Shown: piece after piece, positions 34,682 through 47,975 of the stretch
Layout: every line of letters starts with the position of its first letter
Position numbering within the stretch: the first letter of the stretch is position 1
NCBI GenBank assembly: GCA_003988855.1
Contig: QYAI01000005.1
Coordinates: 744,001-808,000 of the forward strand
Direction of reading: 5' to 3'
DNA from: Arachnopeziza araneosa
Lineage: Eukaryota > Ascomycota > Leotiomycetes > Helotiales > Arachnopezizaceae
DNA length: 64,000 bases
Notes under the pieces: generated by a model
What the model was told of the DNA's origin: nothing
What the model saw: only the letters and a program-made list of their open reading frames with translations
The model's database searches: none
Made by a program: the position numbers and the translations under genes

Positions 34682-37600
34682 CTAGAAGATATCCTCCACA
34701 GTCTTCCAAGCGTCCCTATTCAGAGCGCCTTCTCTCTCCTTCCAATAATCGCCGTTAAAGTGCCAATACGTCTCCCCAGTAGTCGGACACTTTCTCCTCG
34801 TAAACCAATGTGGAACAAATTCTTCACCTTTCGCCTCACGCTCTCTCCTCTTTGCTCTTTGCTTTTCTTCCACGCGATTCTTCTCGGTAGCAGCAAAGTC
34901 ATACTCTCCATCTTCCATGGCTCGCTGATCAGGGCGCAATCTTGTATCGGTAGGTGCCAGCCAAGGAATAAGTTTTTCATTAGGGTCATTGAGCGTTACG
35001 ACAAAGGGAGTGAGGTTGAATGGGATGCCTGATGGGCGGGGATTGGCTTCCCAGATGAGGAAGGCTTGGTTGGGGTCAGAAACGCTATTACGGTGATGGG
35101 AGGGGCCTTTAGGTTCTTCGATGGCGGCTTCGTAGCCGGGGGTGAGACGAGCGTAGATTTTGTTGTTCCAACGACCACCAAGGGAGAAGCAAGTCTGTCC
35201 ACTTTTGTCGTTCACACGACCTGTTACTTGGTACGCGGATGAAGCTTTCCAGCCTCGTGGTTTGAAGTCAACAGAACAAGTGTCACCCGTTGTCCAATTC
35301 TTGATTTCCATGGTACCATAGTTGTCTACAGTAGGGTTCCCAGTGATAATACCAACGACGGAAGATGTGCATTTCTTCCAAGTATACAGTTCCTCCTTAT
35401 CGCCATTGGTAGGGCGAAGTCTGACAAACCAGGTTCCTAGATGGTTAAACTCGAAAGACTTTCCGTAAAACTTCGACTTGACATTTTGCTCTCCCCAATA
35501 AGTCCAGTGAGGAGATTCAGACCAAGCTGCAGCAATAGGTGGATGATGGCTGATTTGCTCGATAAAGAAGCGGTAGTTTTTATCAGGACGAGCGTATTCG
35601 AAAGTTTCACCAAGTAGGGGGTTAAATGGTTTGGCAACACGTCCAATGGTGGAAGCGTATTCACTGGCTGCAAATGCCGCAATATAGACCAAGCGTTCAG
35701 TTGACTCTGGCCTTCCTGCAGCAACATCTAGCAAATCCACGTATTCCATATCTTCGGCACAGCGCTGCAGAAGTGATGTGGGTTCGTTAAAGGATACTGG
35801 AAGAGTCATCTTGGTCATGTCTTTACCGATCATAGACTTAAGGACAGCCTAGAATCTGTTAATATTAAGCAAACGTATAACAGTACACTACTTACCCAGA
35901 GAGAGACCTTAGGCCTATTGTCATTGTCCAACTTCAATCGTTTCCGAATGCCATCTTCATAGCCATGGAACGATGGAGAAAGATCCAATCCCGCTTTTTC
36001 AACTGGTTTTAAGGTCTGCTCGCTATCATGGAGTGCAGGCGTATTTTTACTCGAAGGCGGTATTATCATCGGTGCAACTTCAATTTCTCCAGCATCGACA
36101 GCATCGAAAAATTCCTCGTCACCTTCAGATTCGGTATCGGAGAGAGGTCCAATTTCCGCAAGAACTGACTTTCTCCTCAACGAACCTTTAGTAGATTTGC
36201 GCCTCAGAATTGTGTCATCCTCATCCAGAGACACTTTGTCTAATGCATCTGAGAATTCAATCTTCGATGGTTCTCCTCTGCTTTCAGGCCTTGAAATGAC
36301 GACATTGCCTTCAACGACTTCTCGAAGGGCTCGTTTTGTCAGTTTTCGCTTTTCCTCAACTTCTCCAACCTTAGCTTCCAATATTTCCTGTTCTCGTGCG
36401 ACTTTTGCCATGCTCTCTTCCCACATGCGCCGCATATCAGCTTCCCTGTCAAGTCGATATTGCCAGTAAGCATCCCTGTCCTTCGATATCTTCATCAAAT
36501 CTCCAACCAGCCCCTTCAGGTTTCGAATCGATGAATCATAGGTTTGGACAGCAGAGATTGCCACAGGGTCCGCAATTTTGAGGGCAGGATTTTTCGACTG
36601 CTCCGCCTGGAGAGCCGCATTCACTTGCCCCATCATCTCTAATTGCAGCTTCGCTGACTGGGCAGTAATACCAAACGCATCTTTACTTGCAGGGGCTTCT
36701 CGATCGCTTGACCCTTCTCCATATTCTTCATCTTCATCCTCATCACCATTCAGGTGACCAAGGTCCTGATTGCTGACAACCTTGCCTACTTCACCGCCCA
36801 TGAAACTAGGCTCGTAGGATCCATAAGCAGTGCCTTCATCATCATCCCCAACACTACCAGTAGCGAACGCAACCTTGTGATTTCCAAACTTTCCACCGGG
36901 TTGAGGGATGAGACGGTTGCCCTGAGAGCTGTTTCTTCTCATTTCAGTAATGCTCGCAGTCTCACTTCCTAGTTCGCCATTAGTGGGCTCTTTGGTTAAA
37001 TTTAACCCAGATTGTTCAGCTTTGGCTTGTCGTAGCATCTCCGCATTTCTTTGCTGTTGTTTATCTTCTTCCCTAGCTTGGTCTTTCGTCCACTGGATGG
37101 CATTATTTAAAGCCCAGAACCATCGCTTTGCCTCCACTTCGTGATTTGCTTTAAGATGGTATTTGACCGATGATTTGCCGATGATGTCGAACTTTGTCTT
37201 CTCCGTAGGATCCATATTTAGTCTCGCGATTTTCATGTTGATAGCTCCACGACATGCCGAGCCAGCATCATCTTGGTGTTTGTAATAACTCATGACTCCA
37301 TCTTCTAGAACAAACCAACGGAGCTGATATCCTTTCCGATAATTGGTCCATTTTTTCAAGTATCCCTTCATCTCTCGGCCTTCTTTTCCAGCAATAGTAT
37401 CACCTGGCGCGGCATTGATAGCTCCTTGTGAAGAAGCATTGCCAAGAACCGCCTTTTCTTGGATCCCACGTTGTGCAGCAACCGCCGCTGGAGATCTTTT
37501 GAGTATAGCTCTCGTATTATCATCTTTAGTGACATCCTGTGGTAGCTTTCCTTTGCGATCTCTCCGAAATGGATCAGCTCCATGTAGAAGCAAGACCTGA

Positions 37601-38526
37601 ATGAGTGCAGTGTTCTTCTTTCTTGCCGCTTCGTGAAGCAAAGTGCCACCTGACTGGATCGTAGTTATGTCTGAAGCAAACTCTCCACCATTTATATCTA
37701 AGACCATCTTCACTCTCGGTTCTTCTAAGACCTGGCCCAATGTCTTGTAATCGCCTTGACGAACAAGTTCTTGCACCTGTTTTATCTTGCTATCGACAAA
37801 GATTGATCGTGACAATTGCAGTTGCTGAAAAATGTCGGGGGTTCGCGCCAGGTCGAGAGGAACCCGGCCATGATAATTCGCGATGCTATCGTTGATTCCA
37901 GGCTGTTCGAGTAAGAGCCTCACAATCTGGCCTCTTCCTTGTTGTGAGGCGATATGTAGTGCAGTATTTCCATCCTTATCTCGAGCATTCAAATCAATGG
38001 TTCCAGCCCCGTCAGAAAGCACATACTCTACCACCGGTAATTCGGCGCATTGTATAGCGAGGTGAAGAATAGTTGTATCATCTAGCCCACTAGATGTTCC
38101 AGTTGCAGCACTCGAAGTACTCAACCTACTTCCATCGCTTTCTCTAATAGCTTTTGATATCGATGCCGTATCACCACTTCTCAGCGCTTCGAATATCCTA
38201 AATTTCTTTACCGACTGTTCAATCGACACTGTCTTGTCCTGCGGAGGTGGTGGCTGGGCCATGCTTGTTCTGCTAGGTGTGCTATGTAGGTTTGAAGTTG
38301 AACGCATCAACCCCGCGGTGCCAGTCGATGGTTTTGTGTGATGATTCTGGTGATTCTGGTGATTATGATGGCTTCGATGTGGGATCGAACTCGAAGAAGA
38401 CGTAGGAGGAGGTGCGGAGGACTGCGAGCCTTCTTCAGATGCGTTATCATCGTCCTTTCCATCTTTTCGTCTTAATAACGACAACGCAGAGGACTTTGCC
38501 CGCTTGTGAGTGCTGAGATTCCACAT
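34682..38526 (-). CDS. Long oxysterol-binding protein (Osh1/Swh1 type)
   Basis: Two exons (38526-35896, 35848-34682) give 1265 residues; the 47-nt intron splits VSLW and AVLKSMIGKD. Domains in order: disordered Ser/His-rich N terminus; ankyrin repeats at ~165-350 (DKDGNTALHIASQQGRGQIV, GGTLLHEAARKKNTALIQV); a PH domain at ~410-510 (EMKGYLKKWTNYRKGYQLRW); a coiled-coil-rich middle; a FFAT-like motif (DEEFFDAVDA) near 805; and the ORD lipid-transfer domain with signature EQISHHPP. The architecture equals yeast Osh1, which moves sterol/PI4P at ER contact sites by binding VAP through FFAT and Golgi or vacuole membranes through PH/ankyrin. The start MWNLSTHKRAKSS is the first ATG after a stop-containing leader. 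Confidence 0.93.
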
Positions 38527-40821
38527 TATCAGCACGAGTTCCAGTAAAATGAAGAAATTATCTGGAAGAGACGGTGCGTAGAGATAGGTCTTACTTCTCT
38601 CCTGTGTCCGACATGGTGCACTTAAATCATATGATATACTTTTACGCCTTGGGTTTCGAAACTGCTGGGACTCGACTCGATTGGACCTGCCCAAATTTTG
38701 AAGCGGGGAAAGACTCCCGAGCTAGTCTGCTCTTCCAACACCACTGCTGTAATCCGACAGGACGGAAATAAAAATATATCTTAACTGTGAATGGCTTTGC
38801 GACGCAATTGAAATGCCACAGATCTTGTACAAAGACCAAAATGCAGATTGCCAAATGACGTTACCCCCCAGTATGACGCACGGACGCACCACGTGATAGC
38901 GCTAAATCGGTCGTGATGAGGGAAGAGAGATTGTCTCGAGTATCATCAAGCGCAAACTGAAGATACAGAGACATTAACATCAAGTAGTGTGATAGGAAAT
39001 TCTTCCTATATTTATGAGGAAGCAATTTCTCGTATAATTTATTTATTTTCCTATTTAATAACCAAACTTGACGCGTCAAGAGGGTTGCTGCGGTTCAGTG
39101 GCAACGAATCCAGCTATACGACATGCAGAGACGCGCAAAGCTGACACCTGAGTTTCAGTAGTTGCGACATCCCATCACTCAGTCATTGGCCTATCGATTT
39201 TAGGGTCAGTCTTAGCCAGTAATCAAGACGGACTTGCAGCGGTAATAACTCCGCGCCCACATAGCTACCTTCCTATCAGCCCTGGAAGAAAATTCTTGGA
39301 AACAAGCCGAAGTTGCCGAAGATTGGCTGATCAGCACTGTAAAATGAAAGAGATCGATAAGGCCTTTTTTGATTTCCAATCATTCAGTTGAGTAGGAGAA
39401 CGAAACTCAAAGTCTATGAGAATGACGAATTGAAGCACACATGGATTGCATTCAGAGCATCGGTTGTTAACATCGGTATATTGTATCCCTTTGACGTAAG
39501 TTGAGACATTATCAACCAGTGTGATCATAGCACAGTATTCTATATACTGGTCATTCTCGCGAATGATCTGTTGAATAAATTTTTTATTTGGCACTAGTCC
39601 CAACATGTCCTTCCGGAGAAACTCTATGTAATGACAGAGTTCGTACACACATCCTTATCGTTGCCCGACTAGGTTGGGATTTAAGCCGTCTATCCGATTT
39701 TAATTCTCGGCTTCTTGTTTCTTGTCCACACTTAAGGCTAGGGCTTGGGGCTGTCTCGCTATGTTACGCTTGAATTGCTATCTCTTAAAGGTAACCCTAC
39801 AAGATCAATTTCAAATGCTTAAATTCCTAAATTCTATAATCGAGCAGAATGCTCTAGACTCTAGGTATTTGTATTTCTTGCTTCAAGTTTATTACTGAAA
39901 GTCTTTCCTTCTTTTACTCGCTCTCATCCTAGTGTCTTGTATAATACGCATTTTTGTTGCGAACACGTCGTGTCATCATGTGATTTCGATTATTTTCTCT
40001 GATAAGAGAATTCTTGATAATTGCCAAACATTTCTCTATTCATCATTCGAGGAACAAAATATTTGTCAATAATATAGTATCCATGTAGTATCATAGACTC
40101 CGAACTTGACACCCCTTTTACAAGCGCCCGGTTCTTAACTTGGCCGTTCTAGCTAGATTAGGCAGATTGACATGACAGCTGAAGAGACTAGGCAGTTTTG
40201 TGTAAATAATTTAAGCAAAATTTCTGAAGTAATAGGTCAACGCAGGCGGGGATATTAGCGAAAAGTCAGCGAAGATAAAGAATCCTAATGAAATGGTTTG
40301 GAGTGGTTTGAAGTGGAGATAGGTGTGATGGAGTAAAGTAACAAGCTGCATCAAGACTTTGAAGGCACTGAGATCCGAGATCATATCTGAGGGCATATAT
40401 AGATTGACTAATCGTGATGTAGAGAGCCGAGAGTTGATTCAAAGTCGTGTCCACTTAGTAAAGAGAATAAACAACTCGACCATCTTCGACCTCCTGAACG
40501 TTACAAAGACGAATGAAAAAGGAACCGAAGAACGCGATTTAAAGAATCCGGCCGAGTCGTGTGTGGTGGAAAGTTCCAGCTTAGCTCTCCCCTGGGCATG
40601 CTAATAAAATTAAACTAATGGAAGTGAGAGTAGCTGTGCGCATATTTTGCCATAACGAGACAGGAATTATGGACGGATCTGGTCAACGAAAGACAACGTT
40701 CGATCGCAAACAGTATCTATCTCATTAAGTAATAAATTCGAAGAAATATTAATTGCTCCCTCCATACTCCATAATCCTTATCCTCTTCTTTAAGAGCAAT
40801 ATAATGAAACGAATAACAAGC
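38527..40821. other. Gene-poor AT-rich interval
   Basis: Lies between the OSBP promoter and the 3' end of the next minus-strand gene. A 105-codon minus frame (39331-39648) shows no domain. No supported gene. Confidence 0.45.
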
Positions 40822-43501
40822 CTAGACTAAAAGACTCTGCTCATGCGCAACAGGACCATCGCCTACACCACCTCGTCTCCTTCTCTTCTTGGTTCTGTCT
40901 AGGGCTGTAAGCTTCAGAAAATTGACTACCTCATCTTTTCCCTCCTCTTTAGAGCTCTCGAGGACAGCAACCAAGCCTCCCAAGAGCAACACGGAGTCTC
41001 CTTTACCAATCTCCTCATCTCTATCGTCTTCTGCGGTTACGATCAACGGTATAACAGAAACTTCCGTCTCTCCGAGTTTCACTCTCGCGATATCTCCAAT
41101 CCAAACTGGCGCACTCGCGACCTCATGTCTTTCCGATGTTATTTTTAGCTCCCCATCTTTGGGCAAGTAGACCTGTGTATACTTTGCCCACGGTAAATCC
41201 TGTTTAGAATGAACCTGGTCAAGAAAATGAACGCGGAGTATAGGCTCATCGTCGATGTTCGGTGGGTTTTCCATCATATCGCCTCTTGATTTCTCGCAGG
41301 ATGTCAGTTTTTCGCAGACAAGATGCACACTTTGCATGAGCTTGTCTGCTTGCCGCTTTTTGGCATCATCGGTTGCTTTGATCTTCTGCTTTTTCGCAAA
41401 TTCCTTCAGATTGGTGCAGGTGGTTTGCAAAATATCGATGTCGGTGCCAACACCCTTGAGATCATTGTGGCTCACTTTTCGGCCTTCGACCTTGAAGGAC
41501 ACGGAAATGATTTCCTGCTTTCCCTCGGCTAGTACCATGATTGTTGTATTTCTCGTTCGTTGTTCTGCTGGCTTCTGCACGAGGAAGAATACACGCCTCT
41601 CTCGGCTAGGCCGATTGAATGGGGGTATCCGTCTTGTGATTCGATTTGTACGATTTGCGGCCTGTGCTGCGGTGTTTTCAACAACTTCCAATTGCTCATT
41701 CACACTCGTACAGATTTGTTCGAGATCCTTAGCAGCTTGGATAAGTTCTTTGAATAGACCCTCTTCTTTCACAACTAGATCGCGCGCAAGCTTCGACTCT
41801 GCGTGGATTATTGTGTATCTGCTTCGGACCGCAAGAGTGATATTATCAAGATCCTTCGCTGCCACACAAAAGGTTTGTCCGTTCCGAAACTCTGCTGAGA
41901 TTTGTTGATTTTCATATTCTTTGCTTTGAATCTTAAGAGGTGGTATAAAATTGACAGCGTCTTTTTCCCCACAGTATTGCAGATGATCAAACACATCTGA
42001 ACTTTTGTACCTCTGCCATTTGGCCTTCCATGATCCAGGGACTCGACCTAAGTCTTCCATAGTTCCTGGAAGGAGCCAACCTGAGCTGGCGATCTCGCCT
42101 AGAAATTGGTCCCAGGCTCTGGATTCTGACTGATCGTCGTCGCCTATTGTAATTGAGTTCGAGTGAAAGGCGCTTATAACTCCTTTCAAAAATCCATGGG
42201 GAGCGATTGAGTGTGTGGTGAGAACTCTCAAGATAGTCAGTTCGATACTCTTTCGGTCTGCTTTTAGTTGGTATGTTTGTTCCAGAGCGAACTGGATCCT
42301 GGAGAGATCCTGGTCATTTAATAGAGAAAGCAGAAAAACGAGCATCTGCATGAATCTGGGCCGAATCCGGTCTTGAACTCCAGGATCCTCGTCCAATTTC
42401 TGGTAGTAACCAACACCTTGTTGAATAACTTCTGTGATACCTTTGCTGGTTGTGAATGTATGGAACATCGTACCTGTGTCGAATCCGTAGCGCGTGTTTT
42501 GAGACGTGTGGATTCTGACTCTTTGAGAAACACGGGTAAGAATAGGACTTCTCACTAAAAGCCTTCTGGCATCTTCAATCATCATCTCTAGGGCTTTGAC
42601 AGTCTCATCAGTAGTTAAGGTAGCAAATCTACCTTGCGCGGCGCAAAGATTTCGAAAGTTGAAAATCAAGTCTACGAGACTTTTGCCATCAACCTCAATA
42701 CAGGTGCATCTGAGATCATATTTTTTGGGCTTAGAGTAAGCATTCAAGATGTCAACTTTCTTGCTGTCGATATTTACTATCTTGTCTTTGTCCTCAGTTC
42801 GTGTAATGGCGTCTTTTAATGCATCGGACATTCTTTCTGTGGGATTTATTCCGCGGTTTGCGCGATGTTGGGCGATTACTTCCGCTGTCTTGTCACACTG
42901 CCAAAATATTAACCCTGTCATCATGGCTTCTGAATAATGGTTGAGATATATTGCGCCAAACTTATAATAAACGAGGTGCAAATTTCCGGAATGATAAAGA
43001 AACAGCAGAAGAGTGAGATGATATCTTGTGGAAGAACAGAAGAGCTGATGCCTACTATTTTAATCTTCAAGTCCCGCTGAACCTCAAGTTCCATCAACAT
43101 ATTTCCTGCGGTAAGTACTCTCCACATAGCAGTCTTCTGGGAGGCTTCCTCTCCCGAAATCTCCCGAAACTCTTGGGTGTTGACATTTGCAGCATCAGCT
43201 CCAGGAACATAGTCTAGTCCAATATCAACCGAAATTGCATCGCTATCATACTTGACCCTTTTTCCTTCTCTATATAAGTGATAATGACATCCTCGTCCGC
43301 ATCTGTGGTCAGTCCTCGCAGCAGTTCCTCTACACTGACATCACTGATCGAGCGATTTCCACCAGATGCGACGGCTAACGCGTTCTGGAATTGCGTTTTA
43401 GAGCTGACACGGGCAACCGCCGAGGGTTCGGGACCAGAGTCGCAGTCTCCGAGGTCAAGAAAGTCTGCCTCTTGATCTTCACCATCTTGGATAGATCCCA
43501 T
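40822..43501 (-). CDS. Large uncharacterised protein, apparent frameshift near the N terminus
   Basis: I do not recognise this protein. Exon 2 (42897-40822) encodes ~691 residues without interruption. Exon 1 runs 43501-43056, and the proposed 158-nt intron starts GTAGGC and ends TTGGCAG (phase 0). Within exon 1 the first ~80 codons (acidic; ends DEDVIITYIEKEKG) stop at 43214, while coding-like sequence continues in another frame (KYDSDAISVDIGLDYVPG). The switch falls at a T5 run (43259-43263; A5 in the coding strand). A one-base homopolymer difference, or an unmodelled phase-2 intron, would explain it. The middle is helical with a heptad-like stretch (KEEGLFKELIQAAKDLEQI); the C end is basic (RTKKRRRRGG). 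No signal peptide or membrane segment. Confidence 0.6.
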
Positions 43502-46224
43502 GATGACTGAAGGAAACTCGGGTATTTGTGCTGACCAGTAAATGCAGAATTTGCAACACAAATCAAGAATGAGTTAATGGTCGAAGTGCTTACTAGCTTA
43601 GCCGATTGAATTGTCCAGTTGAGAAAAAAAAAAGCTGTCCCCAAAGAACTGGGGAAGATATGGCACTTGTTATATAGGCGGTCTACACAGCCATACCAGC
43701 AGAGCACATAGAGCACAGGTCGGCTTGTGTTAAAAATAGGCTCGGTGATTTCCATCTTCGCAGCTCATGCCACAAAATAGTCTCACTTTCAGTTGCGGAC
43801 CTGCAAGACGGTCACTTGGAGCTGAGCCCGCCACGGCAACACTGAAGTAGTATCATGTGACAAAGACACGAATGATTCCGTGAGACTCCTTCTAAATCAA
43901 TCCAATCACAGCGAGAAGTATGTCTCCTACCCCACTCCTCTTGCATGAAGCTTTGCCAAGTGGTTGATGTGATAAGAATGATGTGAGTTGCGATTTTGAC
44001 AACAGCATAACAGTCGGGCGGAGATGTCCTGTTAGCGTAAGGCTGTAAAAGAAAGTTGCATGCGGCTTTCATGATGATTATACGAGACTGACAAATTCCG
44101 AACTTTTGGATGTCCGAAGGATTGCATGATTTAGCTGCCTGAATTTATAAACGAATCTAATGAAATCAGAGAATTCTATCAAAAACGATACTTGAAGCAT
44201 GCCGAGTACGAGCAGGCTGTGGTTGCCAAGTACGCCACCTCATTACTCAGCTCGACACAATGTTACCCACCCTTTCCGTCAAAAGTCGGTAACAAAATAC
44301 TCCTAGCTAGACACAAACGATTACCCGCACAAATTCCAATTATCTTTGGTCTGGCGGAGGGTGGCTGGGGGGGGAGTGGTGAGACGCAATAGTCCTAAGA
44401 AATGTAAACAAGGCTCCCGGAACTCCTCGGCGGTTACAATGACAACACCGAACTTTTTCAAAAGCTACCGCAGAAAAGCACCGAATTAACAGTAATCTGG
44501 CATTGCAATAAGCAAAAGTAGCTCGTGAGACATGAGTAGTGCGTCCATCTCATATTTGTTCTGCATTCCTGAGCCTCGTTAATCTGACTCCCAGCATCCT
44601 CGAATGCTGATTCAACAGCAAAGACTATTATACAGTATGATTCACACGAGGCTCGCGCTAGTAAGTATGGGACGATTCATACCCCACTCGGCTTGGGTAT
44701 GTTCATTCGCTCACCAATATTGCATCCATCGTGTTTATTCTCCTCCACTGCTTCATCTCACCCTCCTCTCCGTTGAAAATAATCACAAATTGCCAAAACA
44801 AAAGTTATTGCCAGTTGCCAAAAGGATAGAACTAGTTTTGGCAACTAGGTGTTTATAGCGAGATTGGTTTTTATCCTCGGGTGTTAACTAAACAATAGAT
44901 TCCACTCGGCATTGATGGTAGGAGCATAATTTGCTTAATCTTCGAAATATTTCATTTAATTTGATGTAGAAGCCGAAATACCTAAGTAGTAAATCTTCTC
45001 GCACAGCTCCCCTAGAGGATGAGTAAATTGCGCAAACCGTCCAACCCAACTGATAGCCCCCAAGCAGAACCCTACAAAAAATGATTTGACATCGCCACCC
45101 AGGACCTCAATGACTTCGTCACAACCAAGGGTAGTGATATGGGATAAATCCCCAAATTGGGAAATCTTCTCCGCAACTCTAATGAGATATTGGCAAATCA
45201 GAAAAGCTGTTGACCGGGGCCAAGAGCCTTCGATGGTAATTTTATTCCTTGTCCGAAAAATCTGGGTAATCTTGTTAAACTCTATCGTGCTCGTGATAAC
45301 AATTCTGAATGACCTCGCCACATTCAAGGTCATCACGTCTTCCTTGGAGATAGGTATGTTAGACAAAGCGGGAGCCATGTCAGTGGTACAAGTGCAGACA
45401 GCATGCTCAGTCTTGGTGGAAGATCGGAGGTGCTACTCTCGAGCTCGTTCAGTCCCCACAGCCCAAAATATGAGAGATAATTCTACAAGCCTGATACCTA
45501 CAGCGGTAGATAGCAAGTTCCGATGGAACAACTGGTAACTTGTCATTGGGTCAGAGTCCTTGTTGAATAATTGTACCAGAGCAAGGCTGGGAGAAAGAGA
45601 CCAACATGAATTTAGTAACCGCGAGTGAAATGGTAACAACCCAGATCTGAAATCTAGTGTGGAGAGTTGCAATATGATTTTGGGAATGAATGGGCGTGAC
45701 TAGATAGACGTTATGACGCTGTAGTCGATACTCTGTTGCTCTGCCTTGGAGTATCTTAGAAGCTAAAAGGTAGTGATTTATGAAGAGCTTCATTTTTCAA
45801 GTCCAATGTTGTGGCCTCGAAATATCTCCACTATTTTCAAGTATGGTGTTGGTCGTTATGACATATCGTTCCATCTTTAATCGGTAGTTTGAGGCTCGAA
45901 GCTCGAATACGGATGAAAGGCTTGTTTGCTCTATTGACCTATTAGCATGTTGACATTCTCAGTCTTGGGAATATCTACGATTTATGGAACTAGAATGACC
46001 GTGCATAGTATCAAGACCGCTGTATATTCCAGTCTTGCAAGAAGCTTAAAATCGTGAAGGTCTCAGGAGAATCGCTTTCTTATTTGTTCTAGATATTCTT
46101 AGAGTCTTTAGATCTACTGCAGAGTATCTAGTATTAGATACAAGTAAGCCACAAGCTGTTTCAAGAAGAAATAGTTGCCTACATTCTAGGAGAGGTTTTT
46201 AGCAAAACTCTTTGTCAGAAACAG
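43502..46224. other. Gene-poor interval with one possible relic
   Basis: Mostly featureless. A 140-codon minus frame at 44956-45378 has a segment (SFFVGFCLGAISWVGRFAQF, preceded by FLICQYLIRVAEKI) faintly like the starter-unit acyltransferase (SAT) region of non-reducing PKSs, but no further PKS sequence follows. Nothing else could be supported. Confidence 0.35.
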
Positions 46225-46767
46225 TCACACAACCAAAGGTCTTTGGGGCAGATCTTGCGACAGAATCGAGACAGCTTCTTTTGGTTGCGGGTGCAATTTG
46301 ATCTGAAGGATTACTTGCAACTTGCTACTTGATATGTGTTTCGTCTTTGTAGCGCTGGAGATTTGTTTCAAGCTGCGATGGCTCTGAAAATGGTTAGCAC
46401 TGCAGTAAATTTCATGGCGAAGTTTTTAGGCGTGACAGTGATGCCAAAGAAAGCTTAATACTTCCAGGTGCTCTGAGATAGCAGTACTTACGTGTTTATT
46501 GATCCAACCAGCTTCAATTCTTGAAGAAGTGTAGTTTGTGTCTTCAACACCTAGCAAGGCCCAAGCAGGATTCATTGCAGTAAAGCTAGTAGATCTATTG
46601 TTCTTCAGCAATTTTTGTTCAGTTTGGAATTGGCAGCTTTGCTTTTGTTGTTGTGTGGGAAGACCGAAGTAGAAAGAGCGGTGGTTGACAAGCGGGAAAA
46701 CAAAACAGTTGATGTGGAGAACTAAGCAGAGACAGACTAAATACTCGGACTTCAAGCTGAGCATCAT
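46225..46767 (-). CDS. Candidate small secreted protein
   Basis: Two exons (46767-46492, 46383-46225) give 144 residues. The 108-nt intron has a consensus donor (GTAAGT), a CTAAC branch site and a TTTTCAG acceptor, and joins in phase 0 to an open 53-codon exon. The N terminus contains a long hydrophobic run (YLVCLCLVLHINCFVFPLV) after a single Lys, which would serve as a signal peptide or anchor. The remainder is polar, rich in Ser, Lys and Gln, with one NYT glycosylation site and no known domain. The setting (AT-rich, gene-poor) suits effector-like genes, but without expression or homology this stays a candidate. Confidence 0.35.
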
Positions 46768-47975
46768 TAAAGAGTGTCAGACGTTGTCTCCAACTCCTTT
46801 CAATACTTTTCTCAAACTCGTCTTCTTATTTCCGCTTCTTCGCAACGTAGAATAGCAACACTCCTGATCACACTCTTAGGGATAACAGACTAATTTTAGA
46901 CATGAAATCCTTTGCTACAGCTTAAGCATAACTAACCGCGCCAAATTCTCACTACCTATAAGTTTCCTCTAATTCCCGTAATTTATGTTGAATTTTGTTC
47001 CTAACCTCTACTGGATCCCAACAAAGCCTTATTTATTTCGTACTTTCAAACTGACGCTTAGAGAGAACTGAATTCTTTCTATTTGGCAAGCTATACCTCA
47101 AGCTTAGAGAAGGAGTCATGCACAAACATAGTCTATGATTATCCATTTTATGTCTTAAAAAAGATCCTCACGCTTTATATTCTATAGCCTTCCCCTCTTC
47201 ATGTACTGATTGCACAATATGACCCACACTTAAGATGCGCCAACTAGTCGCTTTCCCTAACTTCTATCTGGTAGCAACCAAGATACCCATAGTATGCAAT
47301 GTAGGCTGACCTTTCTCGAGAATTTCCATAGGCTTTAGGAAACTTCAAGTTTTTATAGTTCAGCCTGTATTGCTCTTGCGGCGTTCAACTAGCTTTGGAG
47401 ACATGAGGATCGGGATCCGGCTTCCAAGCTCGATATCAACGCTGTAATTTCGATTTCGCGGTACAGAAACCCGAAGGGTGTGTATCAACTGCCTGTAGAT
47501 CTCGTCAGTGAGCTCAAAGTACTTGAAAACGCTGTAATCAGTTAACGAGAGGGAAGGGAGTTATATTTTGTGTATAAGAGAGAAACTGCTCCATTGCGCT
47601 ATGGTAGCCTCTGAACGAAGAGTGCTAGTGTCACCAACTGAACGTGACAGTCCATCCGAGTGCCGCAAAGCAGCAGCCCCACTGGTCTCTCGTCATCCTC
47701 CCATCATCAATTGTTCGCATCTTCTTCTGGAGGTGGACTATAAGGATCAGCAAAATTCTCTGAATACTAACACCACGGTTTCGACAATGAGAACTGTTCT
47801 AAAGTCAAGCAACATAACCAAGATACTGGAGTTCTTCCGGAAGCTTTCAATGTCGAATCGTAGAATATTTTGTTTGAAATGTATGCAGAAAGCTCAAATG
47901 TCGAATGTCAACACCGAGACTGAGAGACATATCTAGCTCAAAACTAAGAAATTTATGAAATCAACAATCAACTTA
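46768..47975. other. Intergenic
   Basis: A plus-strand frame at 47568-47936 (122 codons) has no domain and no splice context. No supported gene. Confidence 0.45.

Noticed and set aside
43200..43320. A phase-2 intron (GTTAGC...CTGACCACAG) as the sole cause of the frame change in the large unknown gene
   Set aside because: It would remove the acidic, coding-like stretch just upstream and needs a poor donor; the homopolymer explanation is simpler, though not proven.
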